NCBI GenBank assembly: GCA_014860665.1
Contig: JACZJI010000060.1
Span: 55,647-119,646, forward strand
Reading direction: 5' to 3'
DNA: 64,000 nucleotides
DNA from: Bacteroidales bacterium
GTDB lineage: Bacteria; Bacteroidota; Bacteroidia; Bacteroidales; F082
Shown: piece after piece, positions 9,080 through 18,095 of the stretch
Layout: every line of letters starts with the position of its first letter
Numbering within the stretch: the stretch's first letter is position 1
Position numbers and translations under genes: made by a program
Notes under the pieces: generated by a model
Database searches by the model: none
What the model was told of the DNA's origin: nothing
Seen by the model: only the letters and a program-made list of their open reading frames with translations

Positions 9080-9424
9080 ATGGCAGAGAAATTATATTAC
9101 CGCATCGGGGAAGTCGCCCAAAAATTCAACGTCCAACCTACGCTTATCCGTTATTGGGAAAGAGAATTTGATTTCATAAAACCACATAAAAGCGAAAAGG
9201 GAACCCGGATGTTCACCCAGAAAGACGTTGAGCGTTTTGAAATAGTTTATCACCTTGTGAAAGAAAAAGGGATGACCATTCAAGGGACAAAAGATTATTT
9301 CAAGAAACATTATGACAACAAATCTCTAGATAAGCTTGATATTATCAACACGCTAAAAAAAACCAGAGATTTACTTTCCGATGTTAAATCTGCTTTGGAA
9401 GAATCCAGACCAGAGAATCAATAA
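9080..9424 (+). CDS. MerR-family transcriptional regulator
   Basis: A 114-residue protein with a MerR winged-helix domain at about 6-75: YRIGEVAQKFNVQPTLIRYWEREF (helix-turn-helix) and then GTRMFTQKDVERFEIVYHLVKEKGMTIQGTKDYF (wing and following helices). The C-terminal 35 residues form a short helix suited to dimerisation. There is no Cys-rich metal site or effector domain, so no ligand can be named. It is cotranscribed with the M23 peptidase gene 9 bases upstream. Its last 7 bases overlap the 3' end of hldD on the other strand. Confidence 0.85.
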   Translation: MAEKLYYRIGEVAQKFNVQPTLIRYWEREFDFIKPHKSEKGTRMFTQKDVERFEIVYHLVKEKGMTIQGTKDYFKKHYDNKSLDKLDIINTLKKTRDLLSDVKSALEESRPENQ

Positions 9425-10383
9425 TATTTTCCTCCAGCCAAATAATTTCTGACGTAATCACCCACTCCGGCTTCCAGGCTGGTAAATTCTTTCTTATACC
9501 CTACTTTATTGAGCTTATTCATGTTGGCTTCTGTGAAATATTGGTATTTGTCACGAATATCGATAGGGGTATCGATAAATTCAATATCAGGATTTTTCTC
9601 AAGCGCAAAAAAGGTCGCCTTAACCAAATCCAGGAAAGTTCTGGCTTTTCCGGTACCCAGATTATACAACCCCGATTCCGGTCTATGATTCATCAAAAAC
9701 AAGATAACCTCTGCAACATCCTTTACATATACAAAATCACGCAGTTGTTCCCCATCTTTAAATTCGGGTTTATGAGACTTGAATAATTTTACCTTTTCGG
9801 TTTCATTTATCTGTTTGAAAGCATGTAGAATTACAGAAGCCATCCTGCCTTTATGATACTCATTGGGGCCATAAACGTTGAAAAATTTCAAGCCAGCCCA
9901 AAATGGAGGCTGCACACCCTGGACTAAAGCCCATTTATCAAAGTCATTTTTTGATCTCCCGTAAGGGTTTAAAGGCTGCAGTTTTTTTACGATTTCATGA
10001 TTGTCGTCATAACCAAATTCACCACCGCCATAGGTAGCTGCTGAGGAAGCATAAATCAATGGAATTTTATATTCAGAACAACGGCGCCAAATCTGCTTGC
10101 TGTACTCAAGATTCAGCACATCAAAAACACGTTGGTCAAATTCTGTGGTATCAGTGCGGGCTCCCAGATGAATTACAAACTCGACCTTTTCCGGATTTTT
10201 GTCGAACCATTTAAAAAAATCTTCACGTTGGATCTTCAATTCAAATTTCTTGTGAATAAAATTATTCTCTTTTTCCAAGCGTGAAAAATCGTCGACAACT
10301 ACCAGATTTTCAATTCCGGCTTCATTAAGTTTTCCAACTATAACGCTACCAATAAAACCAGCTGTACCTGTAACTACAATCAT
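9418..10383 (-). CDS. hldD: ADP-L-glycero-D-manno-heptose 6-epimerase
   Basis: A 321-residue NAD(P)-binding epimerase of the extended SDR class. It shows TGTAGFIGS at the N-terminus, HLGARTDTT, the catalytic YGRSK (Tyr-x3-Lys), LKFFNVYGPNEYHKGRMASV and LRDFVYVKDVAEV. These segments are typical of HldD/RfaD, which converts ADP-D-glycero- to ADP-L-glycero-manno-heptose for the lipopolysaccharide inner core. The ATG at 10383 gives MIVVTGTAGF, the usual family start. A TTG 18 bases upstream belongs to the TATTTTTG promoter element rather than to the protein. The gene converges on merR with a 7-base overlap. Confidence 0.9.
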   Translation of the reverse strand: MIVVTGTAGFIGSVIVGKLNEAGIENLVVVDDFSRLEKENNFIHKKFELKIQREDFFKWFDKNPEKVEFVIHLGARTDTTEFDQRVFDVLNLEYSKQIWRRCSEYKIPLIYASSAATYGGGEFGYDDNHEIVKKLQPLNPYGRSKNDFDKWALVQGVQPPFWAGLKFFNVYGPNEYHKGRMASVILHAFKQINETEKVKLFKSHKPEFKDGEQLRDFVYVKDVAEVILFLMNHRPESGLYNLGTGKARTFLDLVKATFFALEKNPDIEFIDTPIDIRDKYQYFTEANMNKLNKVGYKKEFTSLEAGVGDYVRNYLAGGKYY

Positions 10384-10398
10384 TATATTAATTTTCTG

Positions 10399-10406
10399 CA
10401 AAAATA
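10399..10406 (-). promoter_or_regulatory. Promoter -7 element for hldD
   Basis: The minus strand reads TATTTTTG, matching TAnnTTTG, 15 bases before the hldD ATG. It overlaps an in-frame TTG and so rules out that codon as the start. Confidence 0.55.
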
Positions 10407-10563
10407 AAGAATTGCCCTATATGAGAAATTATACTTTAATGCACAATTAAGATTCTTTTCATGAAAGGCAATCTTGCAAGGAAATTATTTGTCTGTTTTT
10501 AAATGATCTGGAGAAACAAAAAATACTTCTTTTTCAACATTTCAAATACTAATAATATTTGGT

Positions 10564-10571
10564 TAAATTTG
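10564..10571 (+). promoter_or_regulatory. Promoter -7 element for the secreted serine protease
   Basis: TAAATTTG, a perfect -7 match, 25 bases before the ATG at 10597. Confidence 0.55.
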
Positions 10572-10596
10572 TCTTTAATTAAAAATCAGTCTGGGG

Positions 10597-12456
10597 ATGA
10601 GAAAATTTACAATACTCCTTTTTTTATCATTTCTTCAAATTGCAGCTTTTGCACAATTGAACATCCCCGGAGTACCGGCAAGTAAAGAATATCAATTTAA
10701 AGAAAGTGTTGTTCCAGTAAGAATTCCCTTTCAAAAGCCACCTGTTCGGCCACAGACGAAAACCAATCAACCCCAACCATTGGTAGCTGGATATACAACG
10801 AGCCTTAGCGATACATTGATGGATAAAGGTACCTGGCAAAAAACACCTACAGGAGTTTATGTTTGGAGACTTGCACTTCAGCAGGAACAAGCTAATGCAT
10901 TAAACATATACTTCAAAAATTTTTACCTGAATACCGGCGACAGATTATACATTTACAATGCTACCGGAACTAAAATTTTGGGAGCTTTCTCCCGTCTGAA
11001 TAACGGACCATTTTTTGCTACGGGATACTTAAGTGGGGACGAAATTATAATTGAACTGGATTCACCCGTCAAATATGAGACTCTTCCTTTCAAACTGGAA
11101 TTATTGGGAAATATTAAAAGTGAAAAAAATACGACCAATAATGGATTCGGAGGTGCTGAAAGTTGTGAGGTGCCAATAAATTGTCCGGAAGGGGCCAATT
11201 ATCAAAAGCAAAAAAGAGGTATCGCAAGAATTTTGCTTCTTGACCAAGGCACACTATACTGGTGTACAGGAACCTTGATCAACGATACAAAGAACGATGC
11301 CACCCCCTATTTTTTGACAGCAAATCATTGTGGTTCAAGCTCAAGTATATCAGACTATAATAAATGGTTGTTTTACTTTAATTTCGAATCACCTGACTGC
11401 AGCAGGCCAGCTGCAGAACCTTCCTCTGACATTTTAGTCGGAGCGAATCTGCTAGCCACAGCACCAACTACTACCGGTTCGGATTTTAAATTATTACTTT
11501 TAAAAAATTCAGTTCCCATATCCTACAAGCCATATTTTAACGGATGGGATGCTACAGGTTCGATAAGTAATAGTGGTGTAGTAATACATCATCCGGAAGG
11601 AGATATTAAAATGATTTCCACCTACACCACTCCAGTTATTCCTATGGACTATACAGGCACTTATACCAATCCGAACGGATTATATTGGAGAGTTGTTTGG
11701 GCAGCGACTCAAGACGGTCATGGTGTAACCGAAGGAGGGTCTTCAGGATCTCCATTATTTAACAGTAGCGGTTTGGTTATTGGTTCTTTGACTGGCGGAA
11801 CTTCTGATTGTACGACACCGGATTCTCCAGATTATTTTGGCAGATTCAGTAAATCATGGGATGCCAATGGAAGCGATTCTACTGTACAATTAAAATACTG
11901 GCTTGATAAGAACGATGCTAATATTTCAGAAATCCCCGGTTTTGATCCATCCTCCACTCAGGCAACACCATTCTTCAGTGCTAATGTTCAGAATGTCCCT
12001 ATCGGAGGGAGCGTCCAGTTCGCTAATTTGTCTACAGGACCAATCACATCTTATCATTGGGAATTTGAAGGAGGTAATCCCTCTTATTCTAATGAAAAGA
12101 CACCTCCCCTTATTTATTATAACAAACCGGGATCTTATAAAGTAAGCCTCAATGTTACCTATCCAGCCGGACAAGACAGTCTTGTAAGAGCTTCCTACAT
12201 CTCGGTAAGACCAGTCATCTATCCGAACCCGACAAGTGACGGGGAATTCCATATTCTGTTGGGAAATTATGATCAATCAAAGATTACAATCTCGATTTAC
12301 AACATGATGGGACAAAGACTAAATACATTTAGTCCGCAGTTTACCAACGATGGGGTCTCAATTATTTTGCCGCACAACCAAAACGGATTGTACATCATTC
12401 GTGTTACCAATAACGGAGAGACACATAGCTATAAAGTTATGAATTTTCATCAGTAA
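10597..12456 (+). CDS. Secreted trypsin-like serine protease (lysyl endopeptidase-like) with PKD and T9SS sorting domains
   Basis: A 619-residue exported protease. The signal peptide (1-20) ends AAFAQ. The protease domain spans about 205-440 with a readable triad: His244 in TANHC, Asp296 in GSDFKLLLL, and Ser383 in GGSSGSPLF. TANHC and GGSSGSPL resemble the Achromobacter lysyl endopeptidase group, and several Cys residues could form disulfides. A PKD domain follows (about 457-537; FANLS ... YHWEFEGG ... PGSYKVSLNV). The C-terminal about 80 residues are a type A T9SS sorting domain (YPNPTSDGEF ... ISIYNMMGQRL ... GLYIIRV). It is likely exported through T9SS and attached or released at the cell surface. 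Lys specificity is an inference. Confidence 0.85.
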   Translation: MRKFTILLFLSFLQIAAFAQLNIPGVPASKEYQFKESVVPVRIPFQKPPVRPQTKTNQPQPLVAGYTTSLSDTLMDKGTWQKTPTGVYVWRLALQQEQANALNIYFKNFYLNTGDRLYIYNATGTKILGAFSRLNNGPFFATGYLSGDEIIIELDSPVKYETLPFKLELLGNIKSEKNTTNNGFGGAESCEVPINCPEGANYQKQKRGIARILLLDQGTLYWCTGTLINDTKNDATPYFLTANHCGSSSSISDYNKWLFYFNFESPDCSRPAAEPSSDILVGANLLATAPTTTGSDFKLLLLKNSVPISYKPYFNGWDATGSISNSGVVIHHPEGDIKMISTYTTPVIPMDYTGTYTNPNGLYWRVVWAATQDGHGVTEGGSSGSPLFNSSGLVIGSLTGGTSDCTTPDSPDYFGRFSKSWDANGSDSTVQLKYWLDKNDANISEIPGFDPSSTQATPFFSANVQNVPIGGSVQFANLSTGPITSYHWEFEGGNPSYSNEKTPPLIYYNKPGSYKVSLNVTYPAGQDSLVRASYISVRPVIYPNPTSDGEFHILLGNYDQSKITISIYNMMGQRLNTFSPQFTNDGVSIILPHNQNGLYIIRVTNNGETHSYKVMNFHQ

Positions 12457-12537
12457 TCCAGATTGATTTTCAGTCAGATTTCCGAAGCAATTTTCAAAAT
12501 CGCCGCACATTTCGGGATTTATAACGGCACAAATATG

Positions 12538-12545
12538 TAATTTTG
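12538..12545 (+). promoter_or_regulatory. Promoter -7 element for the YjjG-type phosphatase
   Basis: TAATTTTG, a perfect -7 match, ends 21 bases before the ATG at 12567. Its own TTG is in frame with the gene but is part of the promoter. Confidence 0.55.
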
Positions 12546-12566
12546 CTGCTTCTAAGAAAATTTGAT

Positions 12567-13265
12567 ATGTCCAAAAAGTACCAACATCTCTTTTTTGATC
12601 TTGACAGGACTTTGTGGGATTTTGAGAAAAGTGCTCACCAGGCTTTTAAAGAGATTTTTGAAATCTATAAATTAGACAAGCTTGGAATTGAAAACTGGGA
12701 AGAATTCCACAAAAGATATGAAGTTCACAATCTACAACTTTGGGATCTTTATCGTGTTGGCAAGATTGAAAAGAGCATTTTAATGTGGAAACGGTTTTCA
12801 GACACGCTGGAAGAATATGGAATCGATAATCCTGAACTTGCACAGCAACTTGGAAATGATTATTTAAGTATAAGCCCCAGGAAAGTGAATTTGTATCCAC
12901 ACACCATAGAGACACTAAAATATCTTTACCCCAAATATGAATTGCACATTATCACTAACGGGTTTCAGGAAGTTCAGAATATTAAGTTGGAAATCTCAGG
13001 AATGGATCAATATTTCAAAACGTTAATAACTTCAGAAAAAGCTGGAGTTAAGAAACCAGATCCTGTAATTTTTGAATACGCATTAAAGAAGACCGGTGCA
13101 ACAGTTGGTAATAGCCTTATGATTGGAGACGATTATGAAGTGGATATTATAGGTGCCGGAAGCATAGGTATGGACCAGGTATTTTTTGATCCGGAACAAC
13201 AATTTCCCAGAAATGGAAGTACTTTTAAAATTTCCAGTCTTGCTGAATTAAAAGAATTCCTATAA
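12567..13265 (+). CDS. YjjG-family noncanonical pyrimidine nucleotidase (HAD superfamily)
   Basis: A 232-residue HAD hydrolase. Motif I is FFDLDRTLWD with the nucleophile Asp11 and general acid Asp13; motif II is IITNGF; motif III is the Lys in KAGVKKPDP; and motif IV is MIGDDYEVDI. A helical cap lies between motifs I and II. FDLDRTLWDFEKSA and the late LMIGDDYEVDIIGA match the YjjG/YfnB group, which dephosphorylates noncanonical and damaged pyrimidine nucleotides as a cleaning enzyme. The start at 12567 gives MSKKYQHLFFDLDRT, placing motif I at the usual distance from the N-terminus. It converges on psd. Confidence 0.85.
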   Translation: MSKKYQHLFFDLDRTLWDFEKSAHQAFKEIFEIYKLDKLGIENWEEFHKRYEVHNLQLWDLYRVGKIEKSILMWKRFSDTLEEYGIDNPELAQQLGNDYLSISPRKVNLYPHTIETLKYLYPKYELHIITNGFQEVQNIKLEISGMDQYFKTLITSEKAGVKKPDPVIFEYALKKTGATVGNSLMIGDDYEVDIIGAGSIGMDQVFFDPEQQFPRNGSTFKISSLAELKEFL

Positions 13266-13283
13266 CTATATAGTAAGACTTTT

Positions 13284-13940
13284 TTACTCTGAAAAATGAG
13301 CTAAAACAGTACGTTGGGCCCTAACTTTCTGACCAATTTTCACATTAGGAACTGTACCAACGGGCAAAAAGAAATCTACCCGTGAACCAAAACGGATGAT
13401 TCCCAGTTCCTCGCCCTGTTCCACCTTATCGCCTGGTTTCCCGTAATAAACAATTCTTCTTGCCATAATACCAGCTACCTGTCTGATGAGGACGTCTTTT
13501 CCTTCTTCTTTTTCAAGAACAATAGAGCTTCTTTCATTCTTTTCAGAAGATTTCGGATGACGTGCAAGCAAATATTTCCCTTCGTGATAATTCGTATACT
13601 TTATAGTTCCTTCAAATGGATACCAATTAACATGTACATCTATCCCCGACATAAAAACAGATATCTGAAGTCGTTTTTCTTTAAAATATTCAGGCTCATA
13701 GATTTCCTCAATAGTAACAATTTCGCCATCAGCTGATGATAGGATGTGATCTCCAGAATTTATTTCACGTTCAGGAACACGAAAGAAAAAGAATGTCCAT
13801 ACAATCATCGAGACAAAAAATGCATAGAGGACATATTTAACATACATAGGAATAGGCAATAAAATCACCATCGCCAGAAGACCGGCAAAAATGATAACCG
13901 ATTGTGCAATGATGCGATGTCCTTCTTTATGGAACTTCAT
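13284..13940 (-). CDS. psd: Phosphatidylserine decarboxylase family protein
   Basis: A 218-residue proenzyme that decarboxylates phosphatidylserine to phosphatidylethanolamine at the inner membrane. It has two hydrophobic segments near the N-terminus (about 11-53) and the conserved SADGEI and SGIDVHVNWYP segments. The self-cleavage site is Gly185-Ser186 within IIRFGSRVDFFLP; Ser186 would become the pyruvoyl group. The short length and FGSR motif match the compact PSD type of Bacteroidota rather than the long LGST type. It starts two bases after the cdsA stop, so the two phospholipid genes form an operon. Confidence 0.92.
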   Translation of the reverse strand: MKFHKEGHRIIAQSVIIFAGLLAMVILLPIPMYVKYVLYAFFVSMIVWTFFFFRVPEREINSGDHILSSADGEIVTIEEIYEPEYFKEKRLQISVFMSGIDVHVNWYPFEGTIKYTNYHEGKYLLARHPKSSEKNERSSIVLEKEEGKDVLIRQVAGIMARRIVYYGKPGDKVEQGEELGIIRFGSRVDFFLPVGTVPNVKIGQKVRAQRTVLAHFSE

Positions 13941-13942
13941 AA

Positions 13943-14755
13943 TTAAATCAAAAATATATAAAAGAACACAAATGGAGTGGCGAAAAGAACCGCATCAAAA
14001 CGGTCAAGAATACCGCCGTGTCCGGGCAAAATTTTCCCCGAATCTTTAACTCCGGCACTTCTTTTCAACATAGACTCAGCCAGGTCGCCTAGATCAGCTG
14101 TTATTGAAATTATCAATCCCAGAACCAACCACTCTATGAGATTAAGCTCTGTTGTGAACTTACTAAATATCCAGGCAGCAAGAATTGTAAAAATCACACC
14201 CCCGACAGTTCCTTCCCATGATTTCTTAGGTGAAAGTTTTTCAAAAAGCTTGTGTTTTCCCATTGTTGACCCAATAAGATATGCAAAAATATCATTGACC
14301 CAAACCAAAATAAACAAAGCCAGCAATATCCAGGGAAACGCTACATCTGCACTTTTCATAAGAAAAAATGCATTCATCATCCCAAAAGGAACAGCTACAT
14401 AAACGATCCCCATAACAGAACCTGCGGCATGCCTCCATGAATGCTCCTGAGCTCTGAAAAGTTCTGCTGCAATCAACACAAAAAAACTCAATATAATCAG
14501 CAAAACATTGGATTCATCAATTACTGACATCCCTGAAAGGGCGGTAAGAGCATAAACAGCCAACCCGACAATATAATAAATCAACGAGCCGCTTCCATGA
14601 CCTGAAGGCTGAAAGAGTTTGTTAAATTCGAAAAGTCCTATGAGAGCAACTACCGACATTAAAGTGAAAAAAGCCCATGGCGACCAAAAAATGGCCCCCA
14701 AAATAAAAATAGCTAATGCGGCCCCAGTCAGGGTTCTCGTAAAAAATTCTTTCAA
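13943..14755 (-). CDS. cdsA: Phosphatidate cytidylyltransferase
   Basis: A 270-residue inner-membrane enzyme with about seven or eight hydrophobic segments that makes CDP-diacylglycerol from phosphatidate and CTP. The CDS signature is present near the C-terminus: SMLKRSAGVKDSGKILPGHGGILDRFDA, read here in two parts as SMLKRSAGVKDSGK and ILPGHGGILDRFDA. KKSWEGTVGG is also typical. The start needs care. No ATG is available. The TTG at 14755 gives MKEFFTRTLTGAALAIF, like family N-termini. A TTG at 14794 sits upstream of the TAAATTTG promoter element at 14782-14789 and so is unlikely to be transcribed. psd follows after two bases. Confidence 0.9.
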   Translation of the reverse strand: MKEFFTRTLTGAALAIFILGAIFWSPWAFFTLMSVVALIGLFEFNKLFQPSGHGSGSLIYYIVGLAVYALTALSGMSVIDESNVLLIILSFFVLIAAELFRAQEHSWRHAAGSVMGIVYVAVPFGMMNAFFLMKSADVAFPWILLALFILVWVNDIFAYLIGSTMGKHKLFEKLSPKKSWEGTVGGVIFTILAAWIFSKFTTELNLIEWLVLGLIISITADLGDLAESMLKRSAGVKDSGKILPGHGGILDRFDAVLFATPFVFFYIFLI

Positions 14756-14781
14756 TGAAGCGTTATTGATTAAAACGGTCG

Positions 14782-14789
14782 CAAATTTA
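14782..14789 (-). promoter_or_regulatory. Promoter -7 element for cdsA-psd
   Basis: The minus strand reads TAAATTTG, 26 bases before the TTG start chosen for cdsA. Its place decides between two TTG start codons. Confidence 0.55.
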
Positions 14790-14856
14790 AACAATAAATA
14801 ATTAAAATGACTTTTTTGGGAAATACGGTTAATACAGAAATTGTCATAGACCTTCT

Positions 14857-15498
14857 CTACTGATCATCAACCATAAACACAAAAAGTTCACGTGGCCCGT
14901 GGGCCCCCATGACCAATGTTTTTTCGATATCTGCTGTACGACTTGGCCCCGTTATCACAGTTATCTGTGAAGGAAATTCATTTTGATATTTATTTCGTAT
15001 CCCAGCAAAGGCATCTTTAAGATCTTCAACAATTTGTGATGCTGTAGCGATGATGATATGTACTTCGGGAAAGACGAACATGCGCCGTCCGGTATCCAAT
15101 TTTGAGGAAACCATTACACTTCCAAATCGTGCAATCATATACTCACAACGGGTAATTCCAGCATACAATGTAATTAAATCCTCAGGATTATTGTTATAAG
15201 GAATCTCCCCGGCATTCAATAATGAACAAATTCTCTCATCAAGCGTATAGTAGTTTTCCCAACCCCTTTGCTTCAAAAGGAGTTTCAGGTTCTCCAATAG
15301 CATCTTCTCGTTTTCACAATAAACAAAAGCCCCCCCCATTTCAATGAGTTTTCGTGCGAAAACGACAGCTTTTTCATCTGTCAATTTTTCGAATACAGGA
15401 CTACTGAAATTTACATCTTTAAATGGAATTTCCTGTTTACTGATCAAAGCATCCCTTACTCCTTTTAGGATTTTTTCTTTGGTTGTTGTATCGTCCAT
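14857..15498 (-). CDS. LUD-domain protein (LutC/YkgG family)
   Basis: A 213-residue protein of the lactate-utilisation domain family. The diagnostic C-terminal segment reads ITGPSRTADIEKTLVMGAHGP, here split as ITGPSRTADIEK and TLVMGAHGP. LutC-type proteins usually work with the iron-sulfur proteins LutA and LutB in L-lactate oxidation, but neither is next to this gene. It instead closes the rsfS-ftsH transcription unit, starting 6 bases after the ftsH stop. The substrate is therefore open; a link to membrane-protein or redox quality control is only a guess from the neighbourhood. Confidence 0.8.
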   Translation of the reverse strand: MDDTTTKEKILKGVRDALISKQEIPFKDVNFSSPVFEKLTDEKAVVFARKLIEMGGAFVYCENEKMLLENLKLLLKQRGWENYYTLDERICSLLNAGEIPYNNNPEDLITLYAGITRCEYMIARFGSVMVSSKLDTGRRMFVFPEVHIIIATASQIVEDLKDAFAGIRNKYQNEFPSQITVITGPSRTADIEKTLVMGAHGPRELFVFMVDDQ

Positions 15499-15504
15499 AA
15501 AGCA

Positions 15505-17664
15505 TTATTCTTGAGCAACAATACTCTCCTCATCTGGTTGTGCAGGTTTAATACCCTTGTCTTGGTTTTTACTCTCATCAGACTCATCACCAGATGAAAA
15601 ATGAGTATTTTCTTCAATTTCCAAACCTAGAGGTGTTTCAATTTCAATTTCAGAGTCATTGTCTTCAACATCTTTTTTCTTCCTGCCTTCAGACAGATGC
15701 TTTTTGACACTCAAAGGCTCATCTCCCCATGGTCTTGAACCAAATATCTCGACCAAGTCATCACTAAATATGACCTCTTTTTCCAACAATTTTTTAGCTA
15801 ATGCTTCCAGTCCTTCTCTGTGATCGGTCAGTAATTTTTTAGCCCTTTCATAAGCAGACTCAACAATAGTGCTAATTTCCTGATCAATAATTCTATTTGT
15901 TTTTTCACTGAAAGGTTTACCGAATGAGAATTCCTGCTGACCACTGGAATCATAAAAACTCAGATTTCCTATTTTCTTACTCAATCCATAGTAAGCCACC
16001 ATTGCATAAGCCTGTTTGGTTACTTTTTCCAAATCATTCAATGCCCCTGTTGACACTTCATTGAATACCACTTCTTCAGCAGCGCGACCACCCAAAGCAG
16101 CACAAAGTTCATCAAACATCTGATTATAAGTGGTAATCTGTCTTTCTTCAGGCAAATACCATGCAGCGCCCAATGATTTTCCACGCGGTACGATGGTAAC
16201 CTTAACCAATGGATTTGCATACTCAAGTAACCAACTTACTGTAGCATGGCCAGCTTCATGGTGAGCAACCACATTCTTTTCCTTCGGAGAAATAATCTTA
16301 TTCTTTTTTTCAAGACCACCGATGATGCGATCAATAGCATCCATAAAATCCTGTCTTCCAATGCTTTTATGTGCTTTACGAGCAGCTATCAAGGCTGCCT
16401 CGTTACAAACATTGGCAATATCCGCGCCAGAAAATCCCGGAGTTTGTCTTGCTAAGAAATCAATATCCACACTCTTCCCAAGTTTTAATGGCCGCATGTG
16501 AACTTTAAAAATATCCTTTCTTTCCGGGAGGTCAGGAAGTTCAACAAATATCTGGCGATCGAAACGTCCAGCACGAAGAAGCGCCTTGTCCAAAATATCC
16601 GCACGGTTGGTAGCAGCGATGACGATGACTCCTGAATTCGGAACAAAACCATCCATTTCAGTCAAAAGCTGGTTCAGCGTATTTTCACGTTCGTCATTGG
16701 AACCCGTCATAGGATTCTTGCCCCTGGCACGGCCAATAGCATCTATTTCATCAATAAATATGATACTTGGGGCCTTGTCTTTGGCCTGTTTAAACAAGTC
16801 GCGGACACGCGATGCACCAACACCTACAAACATTTCTACAAAATCAGAACCTGACAATGAGAAAAAGGGTGCGTGTGCCTCACCTGCAACAGATTTTGCC
16901 AACAGTGTTTTACCAGTTCCTGGAGGGCCCACAAGCAAAACACCTCTTGGGATTTTACCTCCCAAATGAGTATATTTTTCCGGATTTTTAAGGAAGTCGA
17001 CTACTTCCATAACTTCCACCTTCGCTTCCTCCAATCCAGCTACATCTTTAAAAGTAACGTGAATGCTTGTGTCTTTATCGTAAATCTGAGCTTTAGATTT
17101 TCCAATATTGAAAATCTGACCACCTGCTCCACCACTTCCTTTACTCATCATTCGCATGATGAAATACCACACGCCAAAAAGCAAAGCAATTGGTAAAATC
17201 CAGCTCAAGATATCGGCGCCCCAGTTATGGCGTGTTTCGCTTTCAACATAAACAGGGTTAGCATTTCCTTCTTGTGCATTCTGAACATCCTGAATAAAAA
17301 TATCGGGAGAAGCAACATTGTAATAATACTGCGGTTCGTTTTGCCCGAAAGTGGATGTCTGAGGTAAATCTTTGTATTTAGGATCTTCTTTTAACTTATC
17401 AGGTTTTATATAAATTTCAGCGACTTCCTTGTTCACAAGCATGATCTTCTGAACATCTTTGTTCTGAAGCATCTCCTTTACAGTTTTCCAGTCTGTTTTT
17501 TTTGTCTGAGCCCCAAAATTCATAAACTGCAGCCCCAAAAATACCAAAGCAAGAATTGCATAAATCCAGTAAAAACTGAACTTAGGCTTTTTAATCTGAC
17601 CTTTGGAGAACTTGTCAAACGGATTTTTATTCGGAGAATTTTGATTTTTCTGATCTTCTTCCAT
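15505..17664 (-). CDS. ftsH: ATP-dependent zinc metalloprotease FtsH
   Basis: A 719-residue membrane AAA+ protease that removes damaged or unassembled membrane proteins and some soluble regulators. Transmembrane segments lie at about 31-50 and 150-171 with a periplasmic domain between them. The AAA domain has Walker A GPPGTGKT (246-253), Walker B IIFIDEID (301-308) and the arginine-finger region ALLRAGRFDRQIFVELPD. The zinc site is HEAGH (469-473). The C-terminus after about 655 is an acidic Glu/Asp/Ser-rich tail (VEDNDSEIEIETPLG and so on) of low complexity, longer than in E. coli FtsH. It is cotranscribed with rsfS upstream (25 bases) and the LUD gene downstream (6 bases). Confidence 0.97.
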   Translation of the reverse strand: MEEDQKNQNSPNKNPFDKFSKGQIKKPKFSFYWIYAILALVFLGLQFMNFGAQTKKTDWKTVKEMLQNKDVQKIMLVNKEVAEIYIKPDKLKEDPKYKDLPQTSTFGQNEPQYYYNVASPDIFIQDVQNAQEGNANPVYVESETRHNWGADILSWILPIALLFGVWYFIMRMMSKGSGGAGGQIFNIGKSKAQIYDKDTSIHVTFKDVAGLEEAKVEVMEVVDFLKNPEKYTHLGGKIPRGVLLVGPPGTGKTLLAKSVAGEAHAPFFSLSGSDFVEMFVGVGASRVRDLFKQAKDKAPSIIFIDEIDAIGRARGKNPMTGSNDERENTLNQLLTEMDGFVPNSGVIVIAATNRADILDKALLRAGRFDRQIFVELPDLPERKDIFKVHMRPLKLGKSVDIDFLARQTPGFSGADIANVCNEAALIAARKAHKSIGRQDFMDAIDRIIGGLEKKNKIISPKEKNVVAHHEAGHATVSWLLEYANPLVKVTIVPRGKSLGAAWYLPEERQITTYNQMFDELCAALGGRAAEEVVFNEVSTGALNDLEKVTKQAYAMVAYYGLSKKIGNLSFYDSSGQQEFSFGKPFSEKTNRIIDQEISTIVESAYERAKKLLTDHREGLEALAKKLLEKEVIFSDDLVEIFGSRPWGDEPLSVKKHLSEGRKKKDVEDNDSEIEIETPLGLEIEENTHFSSGDESDESKNQDKGIKPAQPDEESIVAQE

Positions 17665-17689
17665 TATGTCTTTTCAATAAAAATTCAAA

Positions 17690-18067
17690 CTAATTTTCGC
17701 TGTCATACTCTTTCATCCTTGCATCAGCCCAAAGAGATTCGATATCATAAAAATTTCGTGCCTCTTCCACAAAAACATGGACTACTACATCAGCATAATC
17801 TATCAAAAGCCATTCCGAATTTACATATCCTTCCCTATGAAATGGAGGAATTTTGCAATTTAGCTTAACTTTTTCAATGACATTGTCAAAAATGGCCCTT
17901 GTCTGTGTTTTAGACCCACCATGACAAATTACAAAATACTTAGCCACAGCATCAGGAATATTCTGAAAATCAAGGCTTATAATATTCCGCGCCTTTTTCT
18001 CTTGCATGGCTAATACTATTTGGGTTAAAATACTTTCTGTGTCGTCTTGAATAACCTTTCGGCCCAT
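17690..18067 (-). CDS. rsfS: Ribosome silencing factor RsfS
   Basis: A 125-residue protein of the RsfS/Iojap family, which binds ribosomal protein uL14 and blocks subunit joining when nutrients are short. Characteristic segments are KKARNIISLDFQNIPDAVAKYFVICHGGSKTQ and, near the end, EGYVNSEWLLIDYADVVVHVFVEEARNFYDIESLWADA (partial quotes: AKYFVICHGGSKTQ, WLLIDYADVVVHVF). The length is that of the family. It is the first gene of the unit that continues with ftsH and the LUD gene. A TACTTTTG element lies 18 bases before the start. Confidence 0.93.
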   Translation of the reverse strand: MGRKVIQDDTESILTQIVLAMQEKKARNIISLDFQNIPDAVAKYFVICHGGSKTQTRAIFDNVIEKVKLNCKIPPFHREGYVNSEWLLIDYADVVVHVFVEEARNFYDIESLWADARMKEYDSEN

Positions 18068-18081
18068 AATAATGTTTTAGT

Positions 18082-18095
18082 GCTACAAAAGTAGC
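18082..18095 (-). promoter_or_regulatory. Promoter -7 element within a small palindrome ahead of rsfS-ftsH
   Basis: The minus strand reads TACTTTTG (18086-18093), a perfect -7 match ending 18 bases before the rsfS ATG. It is embedded in the palindrome GCTAC-AAAA-GTAGC (18082-18095), which could be an operator or chance. Confidence 0.5.

Noticed and set aside
14756..14794. Longer cdsA from TTG at 14794
   Set aside because: The TAAATTTG promoter element lies inside this stretch, and the added residues do not resemble family N-termini.
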